This document shows, one piece after another, positions 7,761-14,870 of a stretch of DNA of 64,000 bases (position 1 is the first letter of the stretch; every line of letters starts with the position of its first letter). The DNA is from Nocardia transvalensis (GTDB lineage: Bacteria > Actinomycetota > Actinomycetes > Mycobacteriales > Mycobacteriaceae), in assembly GCF_015477765.1 (NCBI RefSeq), contig NZ_JADLQQ010000004.1:124001-188000 (forward strand), given 5' to 3'. The position numbers were made by a program, and so were the translations under genes. The notes beneath the pieces were generated by a model. It searched no databases. It was given only the letters and a program-made list of their open reading frames with translations, and was not told the DNA's origin.

Positions 7761-8345
7761 ATGCGCAAGCTGACCTACTACGTCGCCTCGACCATCGATG
7801 GTTTCATCGCCACCGAGGACGGTTCGGTCGACTTCTTCCCGGTCGGAGGTGATCATGGTCCCGCGATCACCGCGCAATATCCGGAGACCCTCCCGACGAA
7901 AGTGCGTGAATCGCTGGGTGTCGACAAGCCGGGAAGCTCCTTCGACACCGTCCTGATGGGCCGCAAGACCCACGATTTCGGCGTGCGGACCGGAACATCG
8001 AGCCCTTATGCGCATCTGCGGCAGTTCGTGGTGTCCACCACGCTGCCCGAGAGCCCGGCTCCGGATGTCCACCTGATCTCGTCGGATCCGCTCGCACGGG
8101 TGCGAGAACTCAAGCGGGAGAAGGGCCGCGGCATCTGGCTGTGCGGCGGTGGCGAGCTGGCGCAGGTGCTGCTGCCGGAGATCGACCAGATATTTCTGAA
8201 GCTGTATCCGATCGTGCTGGGCCGGGGCCGACCGCTGTTCGGTGCGGGCGCGCAGCTGCCCGAGCCCACCCGGTTCCGCGTCTCGACCAGCCGCATCTTC
8301 GAGGACGGAGTGGCCTTCGTGAAATACAGTCGGATTCGCCGGTGA
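7761..8345 (+). CDS. dihydrofolate reductase / RibD-C-like reductase
   Basis: A 194-residue protein of the DHFR-like (RibD C-terminal) superfamily. It begins MRKLTYYVASTIDGFIA, the typical first strand and loop, and has TVLMGRKTHDFG (around residue 52) and WLCGGGELAQVLLPEID (around residue 128), which bind NADPH in this fold. It is not the essential folate enzyme; the substrate of these stand-alone proteins is generally unknown. The start has a GGGAGG ribosome site. Its TGA overlaps the GTG of the next gene in GTGA, so the two are probably translated together. Confidence 0.85.
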   Translation: MRKLTYYVASTIDGFIATEDGSVDFFPVGGDHGPAITAQYPETLPTKVRESLGVDKPGSSFDTVLMGRKTHDFGVRTGTSSPYAHLRQFVVSTTLPESPAPDVHLISSDPLARVRELKREKGRGIWLCGGGELAQVLLPEIDQIFLKLYPIVLGRGRPLFGAGAQLPEPTRFRVSTSRIFEDGVAFVKYSRIRR

Positions 8346-9418
8346 CGCAGGAGGTTCCGAGTCTCCCCGGAGACGACCCGAGACAGAGCGCTGTGATCGC
8401 CCTGCGCGAGATCGCGTTCTGGATGGAACGCTCTCGCGCCGAGACGCCGCGGGTCAAGGCGTACCGGAGGGCGGCCGATGCGGTGGCGGCCCTGTCGGAG
8501 CAGGAGTTCGACCGTTATCGCAGGGACGGCAACTGGCAGGAGATCGCGGGGATCGGGCCGAAGACGGCGGCGGCGATCATGCAGGCGGCCGCGGGTATGG
8601 TGCCGGATCGGCTGGTCGAATTGCGCAGCGCCGCACGGCAGATTGCTCCGGACGGCGCTGCCCTGCGCAAACAGCTGCGCGGTGATCTGCACACCCATTC
8701 GAACTGGTCCGACGGCGGCAGCCCGATCGAGGAGATGATGCGCACCGCCATCGCCCTCGGCCACGACTATTGCGCGCTGACCGATCATTCGCCGCGGCTG
8801 ACGATCGCCAACGGGTTGTCCGCCGATCGGCTGCGCCGCCAGCTCGACGTGGTGGCCGAACTCAACGAGCGGTTGGCGCCGTTTCGCATCCTCACCGGCA
8901 TCGAGGTCGACATCCTCGACGACGGAACCCTCGACCAGCAGGCCGACCTGCTGGAACGGCTCGACATCGTCGTCGCCAGTGTGCATTCCAACCTGCGCGC
9001 CGACAGCGAGACCATGACCCGGCGCATGGTGTACGCGGTGGCCGATCCGAACGTGGATATTCTCGGACACTGCACCGGGCGGCTGGTCACGGGCGGCCGC
9101 GGCACCCGCCCGGAGTCACAATTCGATGCGGAGGTGGTCTTCGAGGCCTGCCGCCGCTACGGTACCGCCGTCGAGATCAACAGCCGCCCCGAGCGGCGCG
9201 ATCCTCCCGGCCGGCTGATCCGGCTGGCCGTGGAGGTGGGCTGTCTGTTCTCCATCGACACCGACGCGCACGCGCCCGGCCAGTTGGATTGGCAGTGGTA
9301 CGGATGCGAACGCGCCCTCGTCAACGGTGTTGCGGCGGAACGGGTCATCAATACCTGGCCGCTGGATCAGCTCCTGGCCTTCACCGAGGAGATTCCGGCC
9401 AAGAGCACGCCGGAATGA
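8342..9418 (+). CDS. PHP-domain phosphoesterase with helix-hairpin-helix, PolX-like
   Basis: A 358-residue protein. Residues ~15-105 form the N-terminal region of PolX-type enzymes with a helix-hairpin-helix (AGIGPKTAAAI near 69-79). Residues ~113-340 form a PHP metal-dependent phosphoesterase: HTHSNWSDG at 117-125, then TDHS, GIEVDIL, VHSNL, ILGHCTGR and DTDAHAP, the usual metal ligands. The nucleotidyltransferase domain of DNA polymerase X is missing, so it may act alone in DNA-end processing; this is inference. GTG 8342 overlaps the previous stop. The last eight codons and the stop are made by a palindromic repeat (9391-9418). Confidence 0.8.
   Translation: MTQEVPSLPGDDPRQSAVIALREIAFWMERSRAETPRVKAYRRAADAVAALSEQEFDRYRRDGNWQEIAGIGPKTAAAIMQAAAGMVPDRLVELRSAARQIAPDGAALRKQLRGDLHTHSNWSDGGSPIEEMMRTAIALGHDYCALTDHSPRLTIANGLSADRLRRQLDVVAELNERLAPFRILTGIEVDILDDGTLDQQADLLERLDIVVASVHSNLRADSETMTRRMVYAVADPNVDILGHCTGRLVTGGRGTRPESQFDAEVVFEACRRYGTAVEINSRPERRDPPGRLIRLAVEVGCLFSIDTDAHAPGQLDWQWYGCERALVNGVAAERVINTWPLDQLLAFTEEIPAKSTPE
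9391..9418. repeat. ATTCCGGC-N9-GCCGGAAT element, copy 1
   Basis: The arms ATTCCGGC (9392-9399) and GCCGGAAT (9409-9416) are perfect inverted repeats nine bases apart. The element encodes the C-terminus IPAKSTPE and the TGA of the PHP-domain gene. Other copies are at 12761, 13448 and 42903, with the same spacing and a similar spacer (C/A)RARRGCRY. Confidence 0.75.
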
Positions 9419-9428
9419 CGAGAGCCCT

Positions 9429-9881
9429 CTACAGGATGGCGAAGGCGACCACCAGGCCGATGCCGACGTGGGCGGCGGCGACCATCAGGGCGGAGTTCTC
9501 GTAGGAGTCCGCGTGCAGCAGCTTGCCGATGTCCAGGCCGATCACCCATTCCAGCACGCGCACCGAAAGCACCTGCGCGACAATGCCGACCAGGCCGTAG
9601 ATCGCGGCGGCGATGAGCCCCTCGACGAGCTTTCCGGCCGAGGCGTAGACGGCGATCACCACGATCAGCGCCATGCTCACCACGCCGGCGGCCGTGACGA
9701 TCACGGCGTTCGGATTACCGGCGGCGACCAGCTTGCGCAGCGGGCCCGGAGTGGTGACGTCGATGGCGAAGAAGCCGATCAGCATGAGCGCCAAGCCGAG
9801 AATCGCGTACAGGAGAATCGCGCCGACGCCGCGGCCGATCGTGTTCCAGTACCCCGCTTCGAGCGCAAGGGTGGTGGTCAA
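9429..9881 (-). CDS. DUF350 family membrane protein
   Basis: A 150-residue protein with four hydrophobic segments (about residues 18-42, 62-84, 90-114, 128-149), matching the DUF350 (YjfL) family; its molecular role is unknown. It is the last gene of the run osmC-acyP-DUF1190-like-ATP-grasp-DUF350, 37 bases after the ATP-grasp gene. In Enterobacteria, DUF350, DUF1190 and glutathionylspermidine-synthase-like genes also cluster (yjfLMC), which supports a shared pathway at the cell envelope. It converges on the PHP gene, with 10 bases between the stops. Confidence 0.85.
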   Translation of the reverse strand: MTTTLALEAGYWNTIGRGVGAILLYAILGLALMLIGFFAIDVTTPGPLRKLVAAGNPNAVIVTAAGVVSMALIVVIAVYASAGKLVEGLIAAAIYGLVGIVAQVLSVRVLEWVIGLDIGKLLHADSYENSALMVAAAHVGIGLVVAFAIL

Positions 9882-9918
9882 GGGGGCCTCCGTGAGGTGG
9901 TGTCGAATTGCAGGGATG

Positions 9919-11085
9919 CTACTTGGTCGGAATGCGGTGGGGAACGAAAGTGGACGTGTCGTCGGTGATCAGCCCCGGCGTCTCCCGGATGCCCATGCCC
10001 GCCGCGCTGTCGCCGACGATCCAGGCGCCCACCACCGGGCGCATACCGTCGAAATCCGGTAGCGGATCGAGCAACTGGTACACGAAGCCCTCCTCGCCGT
10101 AGACGCCGCCGGTGGCGGTTTCCAGGCCCGCGCCGACGATGGTCATATTGGCGCCCTCGCGCCCGAGTTTCGGCTTGCGGATGTACTCGGTCAGCTCGTG
10201 CGGATCATCGATGTAGGTGGGCAACAGATTCGGATGGCCGGGATACATCTCCCACAGCACCGCCAGCAGCGCCTTGTTCGACAGCATCGCCTTCCACAGC
10301 GGCTCGATCCACATCGTGTGCGGCAGGGAGTCGACCACGCGCTTGCCGAAGTCGTCGTCGAGCACCCATTCCCACGGGTACAGCTTGAAGATGGATTGAA
10401 TCGGCGCCTCGGCCAGATCCACGAACCGATCCAATTCGGTGTCCCAGCCGACCTGTTCGATCGGCAGGGCCACGGTGTCGAATCCGGCCTCGGCGGCGGT
10501 CTCCTGCATGTAGGCGGTGGTGACGTTGTCCTCACCCGAGGCGTCGGCCGACGACCAGGTGAAGTGGATCTCGTTGGTCGGCAGCTGCTCCAGCAGCTCA
10601 CCCCAGCGCTCGACGAGCTTCTCGTGCAACGAATTCCACTGATCGTCGCCTTCGTATTCGTCGGTCAGCCAATGCCACTGCACGATCGCGGCCTCCAGCA
10701 GGGAGGTCGGGGTGTCGGCGTTGTACTCCAACAGCTTTGCCGGGCCGCGGCCGTCGTAGCGCAGATCGAACCGGCCGTAGACGTACGGGTCGGAGCGCTG
10801 CCAGGACTCCTTGATCGGGCCCCAACTCCATTCGGGCAGGCCGAATTCGGCGAACCGCTCGGTGAGCACGATGTGCTCGCACGCCTGCAGGCACATCGAA
10901 TGCAGCACCTCGACCTGGGCCTCGAGGCCGAGAATCTCGTCGAGGTCGAATTCGTAGTGCACCGACTCGTCCCAGTACGGCCGCGGGTGACCGTTGGTGT
11001 CGACACCCGGTGACCCGTAGACCAGACCCTGATCGGCGATGATCCGCTGCCAGCTCGCGCGTGGCCGGCCGCGCATTCGTCGCAT
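9919..11085 (-). CDS. glutathionylspermidine synthase-like ATP-grasp ligase
   Basis: A 388-residue member of the GSP_synth (YgiC/YjfC) ATP-grasp family, which joins a carboxylate to an amine at the cost of ATP. Visible ATP-grasp parts are LLEYNADTPTSLLEA (around residue 120), SIFKLYPWEW, NKALLAVLWEMYPGHPNLLP, RKPKLGREGANM (around 310) and the final metal/ATP segment. It lacks the amidase domain of true E. coli Gsp, so it is not a full glutathionylspermidine synthetase, and actinobacteria use mycothiol rather than glutathione. The real substrate is unknown. Its ATG follows the TAG of the DUF1190-like gene with no gap, and the GGAGGAGG ribosome site lies within that gene. Confidence 0.88.
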   Translation of the reverse strand: MRRMRGRPRASWQRIIADQGLVYGSPGVDTNGHPRPYWDESVHYEFDLDEILGLEAQVEVLHSMCLQACEHIVLTERFAEFGLPEWSWGPIKESWQRSDPYVYGRFDLRYDGRGPAKLLEYNADTPTSLLEAAIVQWHWLTDEYEGDDQWNSLHEKLVERWGELLEQLPTNEIHFTWSSADASGEDNVTTAYMQETAAEAGFDTVALPIEQVGWDTELDRFVDLAEAPIQSIFKLYPWEWVLDDDFGKRVVDSLPHTMWIEPLWKAMLSNKALLAVLWEMYPGHPNLLPTYIDDPHELTEYIRKPKLGREGANMTIVGAGLETATGGVYGEEGFVYQLLDPLPDFDGMRPVVGAWIVGDSAAGMGIRETPGLITDDTSTFVPHRIPTK

Positions 11086-11943
11086 CTAGGATCCTCCTCC
11101 ACTGTTGCCTGCGGTGCTGCTGCCCAGGCCGCCGCGAACGACGGTGCCGCTCTTGGTGCTGACGTGGGCGTTCTTGGGTTCGACGAAGCTGCCGCCGGTC
11201 GGTGGGCGGCCCACGGTGTTATTGCCGCCGTAGTAGTAGCGGTACTGGTTGCCGCCGAAGAAGAAGATGCCGGGGAAGCCGCCGCCGTAGTGGCCTCCCG
11301 TGCTCGCGGCGTTCTGAGCCCGCACGCAGTCGTCGTCGGGCACCACGACCTCCTGGCCGTCCTCCTTCTTGACGACGCAGGCTGCGGTCACCTCGTCCGG
11401 TGCGGTGACCGCCTCGTAGATGAGGTAGCCCGCGCCGACCACCGCGGCGATCCCGGCGATCGCGACGCCGCCGATGAGCATCTTCTTGCGCTTGCGCCGC
11501 TTGGCTTCCAGCGCCTGTTCGGCGGCCCGCTGCGCTTCCTCGGCCCGCTTGCGTGCCTTCTCCCTAGCGCGCGTCTCGGCCAGTGTCGGCGGCCGCGGCT
11601 GCGTCACACCCGGTTCCTGGCGCTGAACGCTGCCGCGCATGCGGCGCATCGGCTCCTCGCGAGCTTCGCCCTCGGCCGGTTCGTTCGGCGTGGTGCCAGT
11701 GGGTTTCGATTCACCCGGCTCACCCGGCGCAGGGGGCTCGACACCCTGGGCGGCAGTCGCGCCGGACAGCCAGTCCGGCATGCCGGGCAGCGGTGTACCG
11801 GTCGGTGGTTCCGCGAAACCAGGTGTGGCCGACGAGCTGTCGTCGCGACCGGTGCCCGTCGCATCGGCCCCGGTCGTGTCGCGGCGTTCGGGATCGCGGG
11901 ACTCGCGATCGCCTGGGCGGTTACCGGACTGTTCAGTTGCCAA
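11086..11943 (-). CDS. DUF1190-like single-pass membrane protein
   Basis: A 285-residue protein in three parts. Residues 1-115 are a disordered Pro/Gly/Thr-rich cytosolic region. Residues ~120-152 are an Ala/Glu/Arg/Lys-rich helix, followed by one membrane span (MLIGGVAIAGIAAVVGAGYL, ~154-176). An exported tail has two cysteines in CVVKKEDGQ and DDDCVRAQNAA, an aromatic Gly-rich segment (FPGIFFFGGNQYRYYYGG), and a C-terminus VVRGGLGSSTAGNSGGGS. The RGG(F/L)GxS ending resembles the DUF1190 (YgiB/YjfM) family, whose genes sit beside the same ATP-grasp ligase. The TTG start 11943 is chosen for its GGGAG site seven bases away; the family assignment is by context and tail similarity only. Confidence 0.65.
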   Translation of the reverse strand: MATEQSGNRPGDRESRDPERRDTTGADATGTGRDDSSSATPGFAEPPTGTPLPGMPDWLSGATAAQGVEPPAPGEPGESKPTGTTPNEPAEGEAREEPMRRMRGSVQRQEPGVTQPRPPTLAETRAREKARKRAEEAQRAAEQALEAKRRKRKKMLIGGVAIAGIAAVVGAGYLIYEAVTAPDEVTAACVVKKEDGQEVVVPDDDCVRAQNAASTGGHYGGGFPGIFFFGGNQYRYYYGGNNTVGRPPTGGSFVEPKNAHVSTKSGTVVRGGLGSSTAGNSGGGS

Positions 11944-11967
11944 CGATCGACTCCCTGTTCCCCGCCA

Positions 11968-12246
11968 CTACCGTTCCTCGAAGCCGGAGATCCCGCCTTG
12001 CGCGGCGCTCCAGTCTTCCACAACCAGATCGACGCGGCCAGGCGTGTTGCCGGACCGCAACAGATCGAGCAGGCTCTCGCATTTCTCGCGCGGCCCTTCC
12101 GCCACGACGTGCACGCGCCCGTCGCGGGCGTTGCGGGCATGGCCGACGAGACCCAGCTCCAAGGCGCGGGCGCGGGTCCACCACCGGAATCCGACGCCCT
12201 GCACCAGCCCGTGCACCCATGCGCTCAGCCGAACCGGATCCGCCAT
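11968..12246 (-). CDS. acyP: acylphosphatase
   Basis: A 92-residue acylphosphatase, which hydrolyses the carboxyl-phosphate bond of acyl phosphates. The signature [11 protein letters not shown] (13-23) supplies the phosphate-binding loop with catalytic Arg21; Asn39 in ARNARDGRV positions the water. Start ATG 12246 overlaps the stop of osmC (ATGA), so the pair is translationally coupled. Mycobacteria have the same osmC-acyP pair upstream of smc; here the pair is separated from smc by a long insertion. Confidence 0.93.
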   Translation of the reverse strand: MADPVRLSAWVHGLVQGVGFRWWTRARALELGLVGHARNARDGRVHVVAEGPREKCESLLDLLRSGNTPGRVDLVVEDWSAAQGGISGFEER

Positions 12247-12704
12247 CACGAGTCGATCTGGAACGACAGGTTCACCTTCGTCCCGGCCTGCAGGGTCCGG
12301 CCCACCGTGCACACCTTGTCGATCGCGCGCTGCACGGTCACCAGCAGCCGCTGCCGACCGGCCTCGTCGAGTTCGCTGAGATCCAGTTCGAGGACCTCGT
12401 CCAGCTGCGGGTAGACCTCGCTCTCGCGGTCGGCCGCGCCCGACACCCGGATGGTGACGTCGTAGTTGTCGCCGAGCCGATTCGACAGCGGGAAGTCCGA
12501 ACTCATCCCCGTGCAGGCGGCCAGCGCGATCTTGAGCAGCTCACCGGGTGTGAACACACCCTCGACGCTTTCCGGGCCGATCGCCACCTCGGCGCCGCGT
12601 GAGCTGCGGCCGGTGTAGCGCCGGGTACCGGTGCGCTCGACCCACAGGGTCGTGGGCGCCTTGCTCGACGCCACGGGTGCCGGGGCAGCGGTCTGTTCAG
12701 CCAT
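12246..12704 (-). CDS. OsmC family peroxiredoxin
   Basis: A 152-residue OsmC/Ohr-type protein that reduces organic hydroperoxides with two cysteines. Cys64 lies in [10 protein letters not shown] and Cys132 in DKVCTVGRT, the usual pair. The N-terminal ~15 residues are Ala/Pro-rich. This matches Rv2923c, which sits between fpg and acyP in M. tuberculosis. It is the first gene of the leftward operon and is probably driven from the 204-base gap shared with the P450 gene. Confidence 0.9.
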   Translation of the reverse strand: MAEQTAAPAPVASSKAPTTLWVERTGTRRYTGRSSRGAEVAIGPESVEGVFTPGELLKIALAACTGMSSDFPLSNRLGDNYDVTIRVSGAADRESEVYPQLDEVLELDLSELDEAGRQRLLVTVQRAIDKVCTVGRTLQAGTKVNLSFQIDS

Positions 12705-12760
12705 GTCTAGATCCTGCCATTTGCCCGCTCACCTCCGCATGCCAGCATCGTTCCGAGGAG

Positions 12761-12785
12761 ATTCCGGCCGAAGGCATGCCGGAAC
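12761..12785. repeat. ATTCCGGC-N9-GCCGGAAC element, copy 2
   Basis: The arms ATTCCGGC (12761-12768) and GCCGGAAC (12778-12785) are nine bases apart, in the divergent gap between osmC and the P450 gene. A separate near-palindrome follows at 12798-12825 (ACGCCGTCCCG / CGGGACCGGCGT with one bulge). Confidence 0.75.
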
Positions 12786-12908
12786 GGAGGGGGTGCGACG
12801 CCGTCCCGATCACCGGGACCGGCGTACCGAAAACCGCCCTCGGGTCTGCTCCGACCCGCCTACGCTGGCGCGGAGAACGCCGGTAGCGAGTGGACGTAGG
12901 TGAAGCCG

Positions 12909-14135
12909 GTGAGTGTCAGCGTCGATATCTACGACCCCGACCTGTATGTCGGCGGGCCGATTCACGACATCTTCGCCGAACTGCGGCGCAGCGATCCGGT
13001 GCATTGGCAGGACATGCCCGGCGAACCCGGATATTGGGCGGTGCTCACCCACGCCGACGTTGTTCATGTGGCCCGTAATCCGCGGTTGTACTCCGCCGAG
13101 CGGGCGGGTGTGCTGCTCGAGGATCCGCCGCCGCAGCGGCTGGCGCAGAGCCGCAACATGCTGTTGATGATGGATCCGCCGCGGCACACCGGCTACCGCA
13201 AACCGGTCGCCGAACATTTCAAGGCCCGGGTCATCGGCCGCCTCGCGGGCCGCGTGCGTGAGCTGACCCGCAGGCTGCTGTCCGACGTGGACGGCACCGT
13301 CGAATTCGTCCACGACGTGGCCGGTGTGCTGCCCAGTCAGGTGGTCGGCGGGCTGTTCGGCATTCCGGAACCCGACTGGCCGCTGATCCGGCGCTGGGCC
13401 GAGCAGTCCACCAGCTCCCAGGACCCCGAGCTGATCGGAGACTCGGCATTCCGGCAAGAAGCGCGCCGGAACGATGAGGGGGAAGCCGAGCTGAGCATGA
13501 TGGTGCGCTACGGGGTCGACTTCGCCATCGGCCGTCGCGCCGACGAACGTCCCCGCGAGGACCTGACCTCACTCATCCTGTCCGGCAGCTTCGGCGGTCG
13601 TCCGATGTCGGAACCGGAATTCGGCGCCTTCTTCACCCAACTGGTCACCGCGGGCAACGACACCACCAAGGCCATGCTGTCGTCGGGTCTGCAACTGCTG
13701 CTGGACCATCCGGATCAGATGCGGCAGTTGCGCGCCGAGCCGGGCCTGATCCCCGCCGCGGTGGAGGAGATCCTGCGCTACGCCAATCCGCTGCACTACT
13801 TCCGCCGCACCGCCACCGAGGACACCGAATTGCACGGGGTGCCGATTCGCGCGGGCGACAAGGTCGCCATGTGGTACACCTCCGCCAATCGGGACGAAAC
13901 CGTCTTCGACGATCCGCAGCGCTTCGACATCCGCCGAAATCCCAACCCGCACTTGTCGTTCGGCACCGCCCATCACTTCTGCCTGGGCGTGCATCTGGCC
14001 CGGCTGGAGGGCCGGGTGTTCTTCGAGGAGCTGCTGACCGCCTTCCCCGGCATCGAGGCAGCGGGCCCGGCCCGGCGCATCCGCTCCAACCTCGTCAACG
14101 GATGGAAGACACTGCCGATCCGCTTGTCGCGCTGA
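12909..14135 (+). CDS. cytochrome P450
   Basis: A 408-residue soluble P450 monooxygenase. The I-helix motif is AGNDTTK (usual A/G-G-x-D/E-T-T), the K-helix ExxR is EILR, and the heme loop is FGTAHHFCLG, where the second glycine of FGxGxHxCxG is alanine. Substrate unknown; no ferredoxin or reductase gene lies beside it. GTG 12909 is preferred over GTG 12900 because AGGTGA sits five bases before it. Between the SSQDPELIG and EGEAELSMMV segments lies an extra stretch, SAFRQEARRND, encoded by a palindromic repeat found elsewhere in the window, which looks like an in-frame insertion. Confidence 0.9.
   Translation: MSVSVDIYDPDLYVGGPIHDIFAELRRSDPVHWQDMPGEPGYWAVLTHADVVHVARNPRLYSAERAGVLLEDPPPQRLAQSRNMLLMMDPPRHTGYRKPVAEHFKARVIGRLAGRVRELTRRLLSDVDGTVEFVHDVAGVLPSQVVGGLFGIPEPDWPLIRRWAEQSTSSQDPELIGDSAFRQEARRNDEGEAELSMMVRYGVDFAIGRRADERPREDLTSLILSGSFGGRPMSEPEFGAFFTQLVTAGNDTTKAMLSSGLQLLLDHPDQMRQLRAEPGLIPAAVEEILRYANPLHYFRRTATEDTELHGVPIRAGDKVAMWYTSANRDETVFDDPQRFDIRRNPNPHLSFGTAHHFCLGVHLARLEGRVFFEELLTAFPGIEAAGPARRIRSNLVNGWKTLPIRLSR
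13448..13472. repeat. ATTCCGGC-N9-GCCGGAAC element, copy 3, inside the P450 gene
   Basis: The arms ATTCCGGC (13448-13455) and GCCGGAAC (13465-13472) with a nine-base spacer are read in frame as part of the P450 (residues around 181-191). Spacing and arms are the same as in the other three copies. Confidence 0.75.
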
Positions 14136-14138
14136 GGA

Positions 14139-14870
14139 TTACGCCTGGAACCGGTAGCCCATCCCGGCCTCGGTCAGCAGATGCTTGGGATGCGACGGAT
14201 CGTCCTCCAGCTTGCGCCGCAGCTGCGCCAGATACACCCGCAGATAATGGGTTTCGGTCGCGTACGACGGACCCCACACCTCGCGCAGCAGTTCTCGCCG
14301 TCCCACCAGCTTGCCCTGATTGCGCACCAGCATCTCCAGCACACCCCATTCGGTGGGGGTGAGATGCACGTCCTGACCGTGCTTGGTCACCTTCTTGGCC
14401 GCGAGATCCACCGTGAAGGAGGAGGTTTCGACCACCGGATCGGCGCTGTCGCCGCCCGCGGCGGCGCGGCGCACCGCCGCCCGCAACCGGGCCAGCAGCT
14501 CGTCCATGCCGAACGGTTTCGTCACGTAGTCGTCGGCGCCCGCATCGAGCGCCTCCACCTTGTCGGTGGAGTCGGTGCGCGCCGACAGCACGATGACCGG
14601 GGCCTGACTCCAGCCGCGCAGGCCCGCCAGCACATCGATGCCGTCCATATCGGGCAGCCCGAGGTCGAGCACCACCACGTCCGGATGCTTCTCCGCAGCC
14701 GCACGCAGCGCCGCGGCGCCGGTCGAGGCGGTGATCACCTCGTAGCCGCGCACCGACAGGTTGATGCGCAGTGCCCTCAGGATCTGCGGTTCGTCGTCGA
14801 CCACGAGCACTTTGGTCGCCGCCGGATGGGATTGGTCGCGCTCCCGGGGCCCTATCGCCGGTGTCGTCAC
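14139..14870 (-). CDS. kdpE: KdpE, potassium two-component response regulator
   Basis: A 243-residue OmpR-type regulator. The receiver domain has the acidic pocket VVDDEPQ near residue 23, the phospho-acceptor Asp in VVLDLGLPDMDG near residue 70, and Lys in VTKPF. The C-terminal winged helix (about 155-243) has HLTPTEWGVLEMLVRNQG and ends ETHYLRVYLAQLRRKLE...GMGYRF, characteristic of KdpE. It activates kdpFABC when potassium is limiting. Its GTG overlaps the kdpD TGA in GTGA, so both are made from one message. It converges on the P450 gene. Confidence 0.95.
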   Translation of the reverse strand: MTTPAIGPRERDQSHPAATKVLVVDDEPQILRALRINLSVRGYEVITASTGAAALRAAAEKHPDVVVLDLGLPDMDGIDVLAGLRGWSQAPVIVLSARTDSTDKVEALDAGADDYVTKPFGMDELLARLRAAVRRAAAGGDSADPVVETSSFTVDLAAKKVTKHGQDVHLTPTEWGVLEMLVRNQGKLVGRRELLREVWGPSYATETHYLRVYLAQLRRKLEDDPSHPKHLLTEAGMGYRFQA

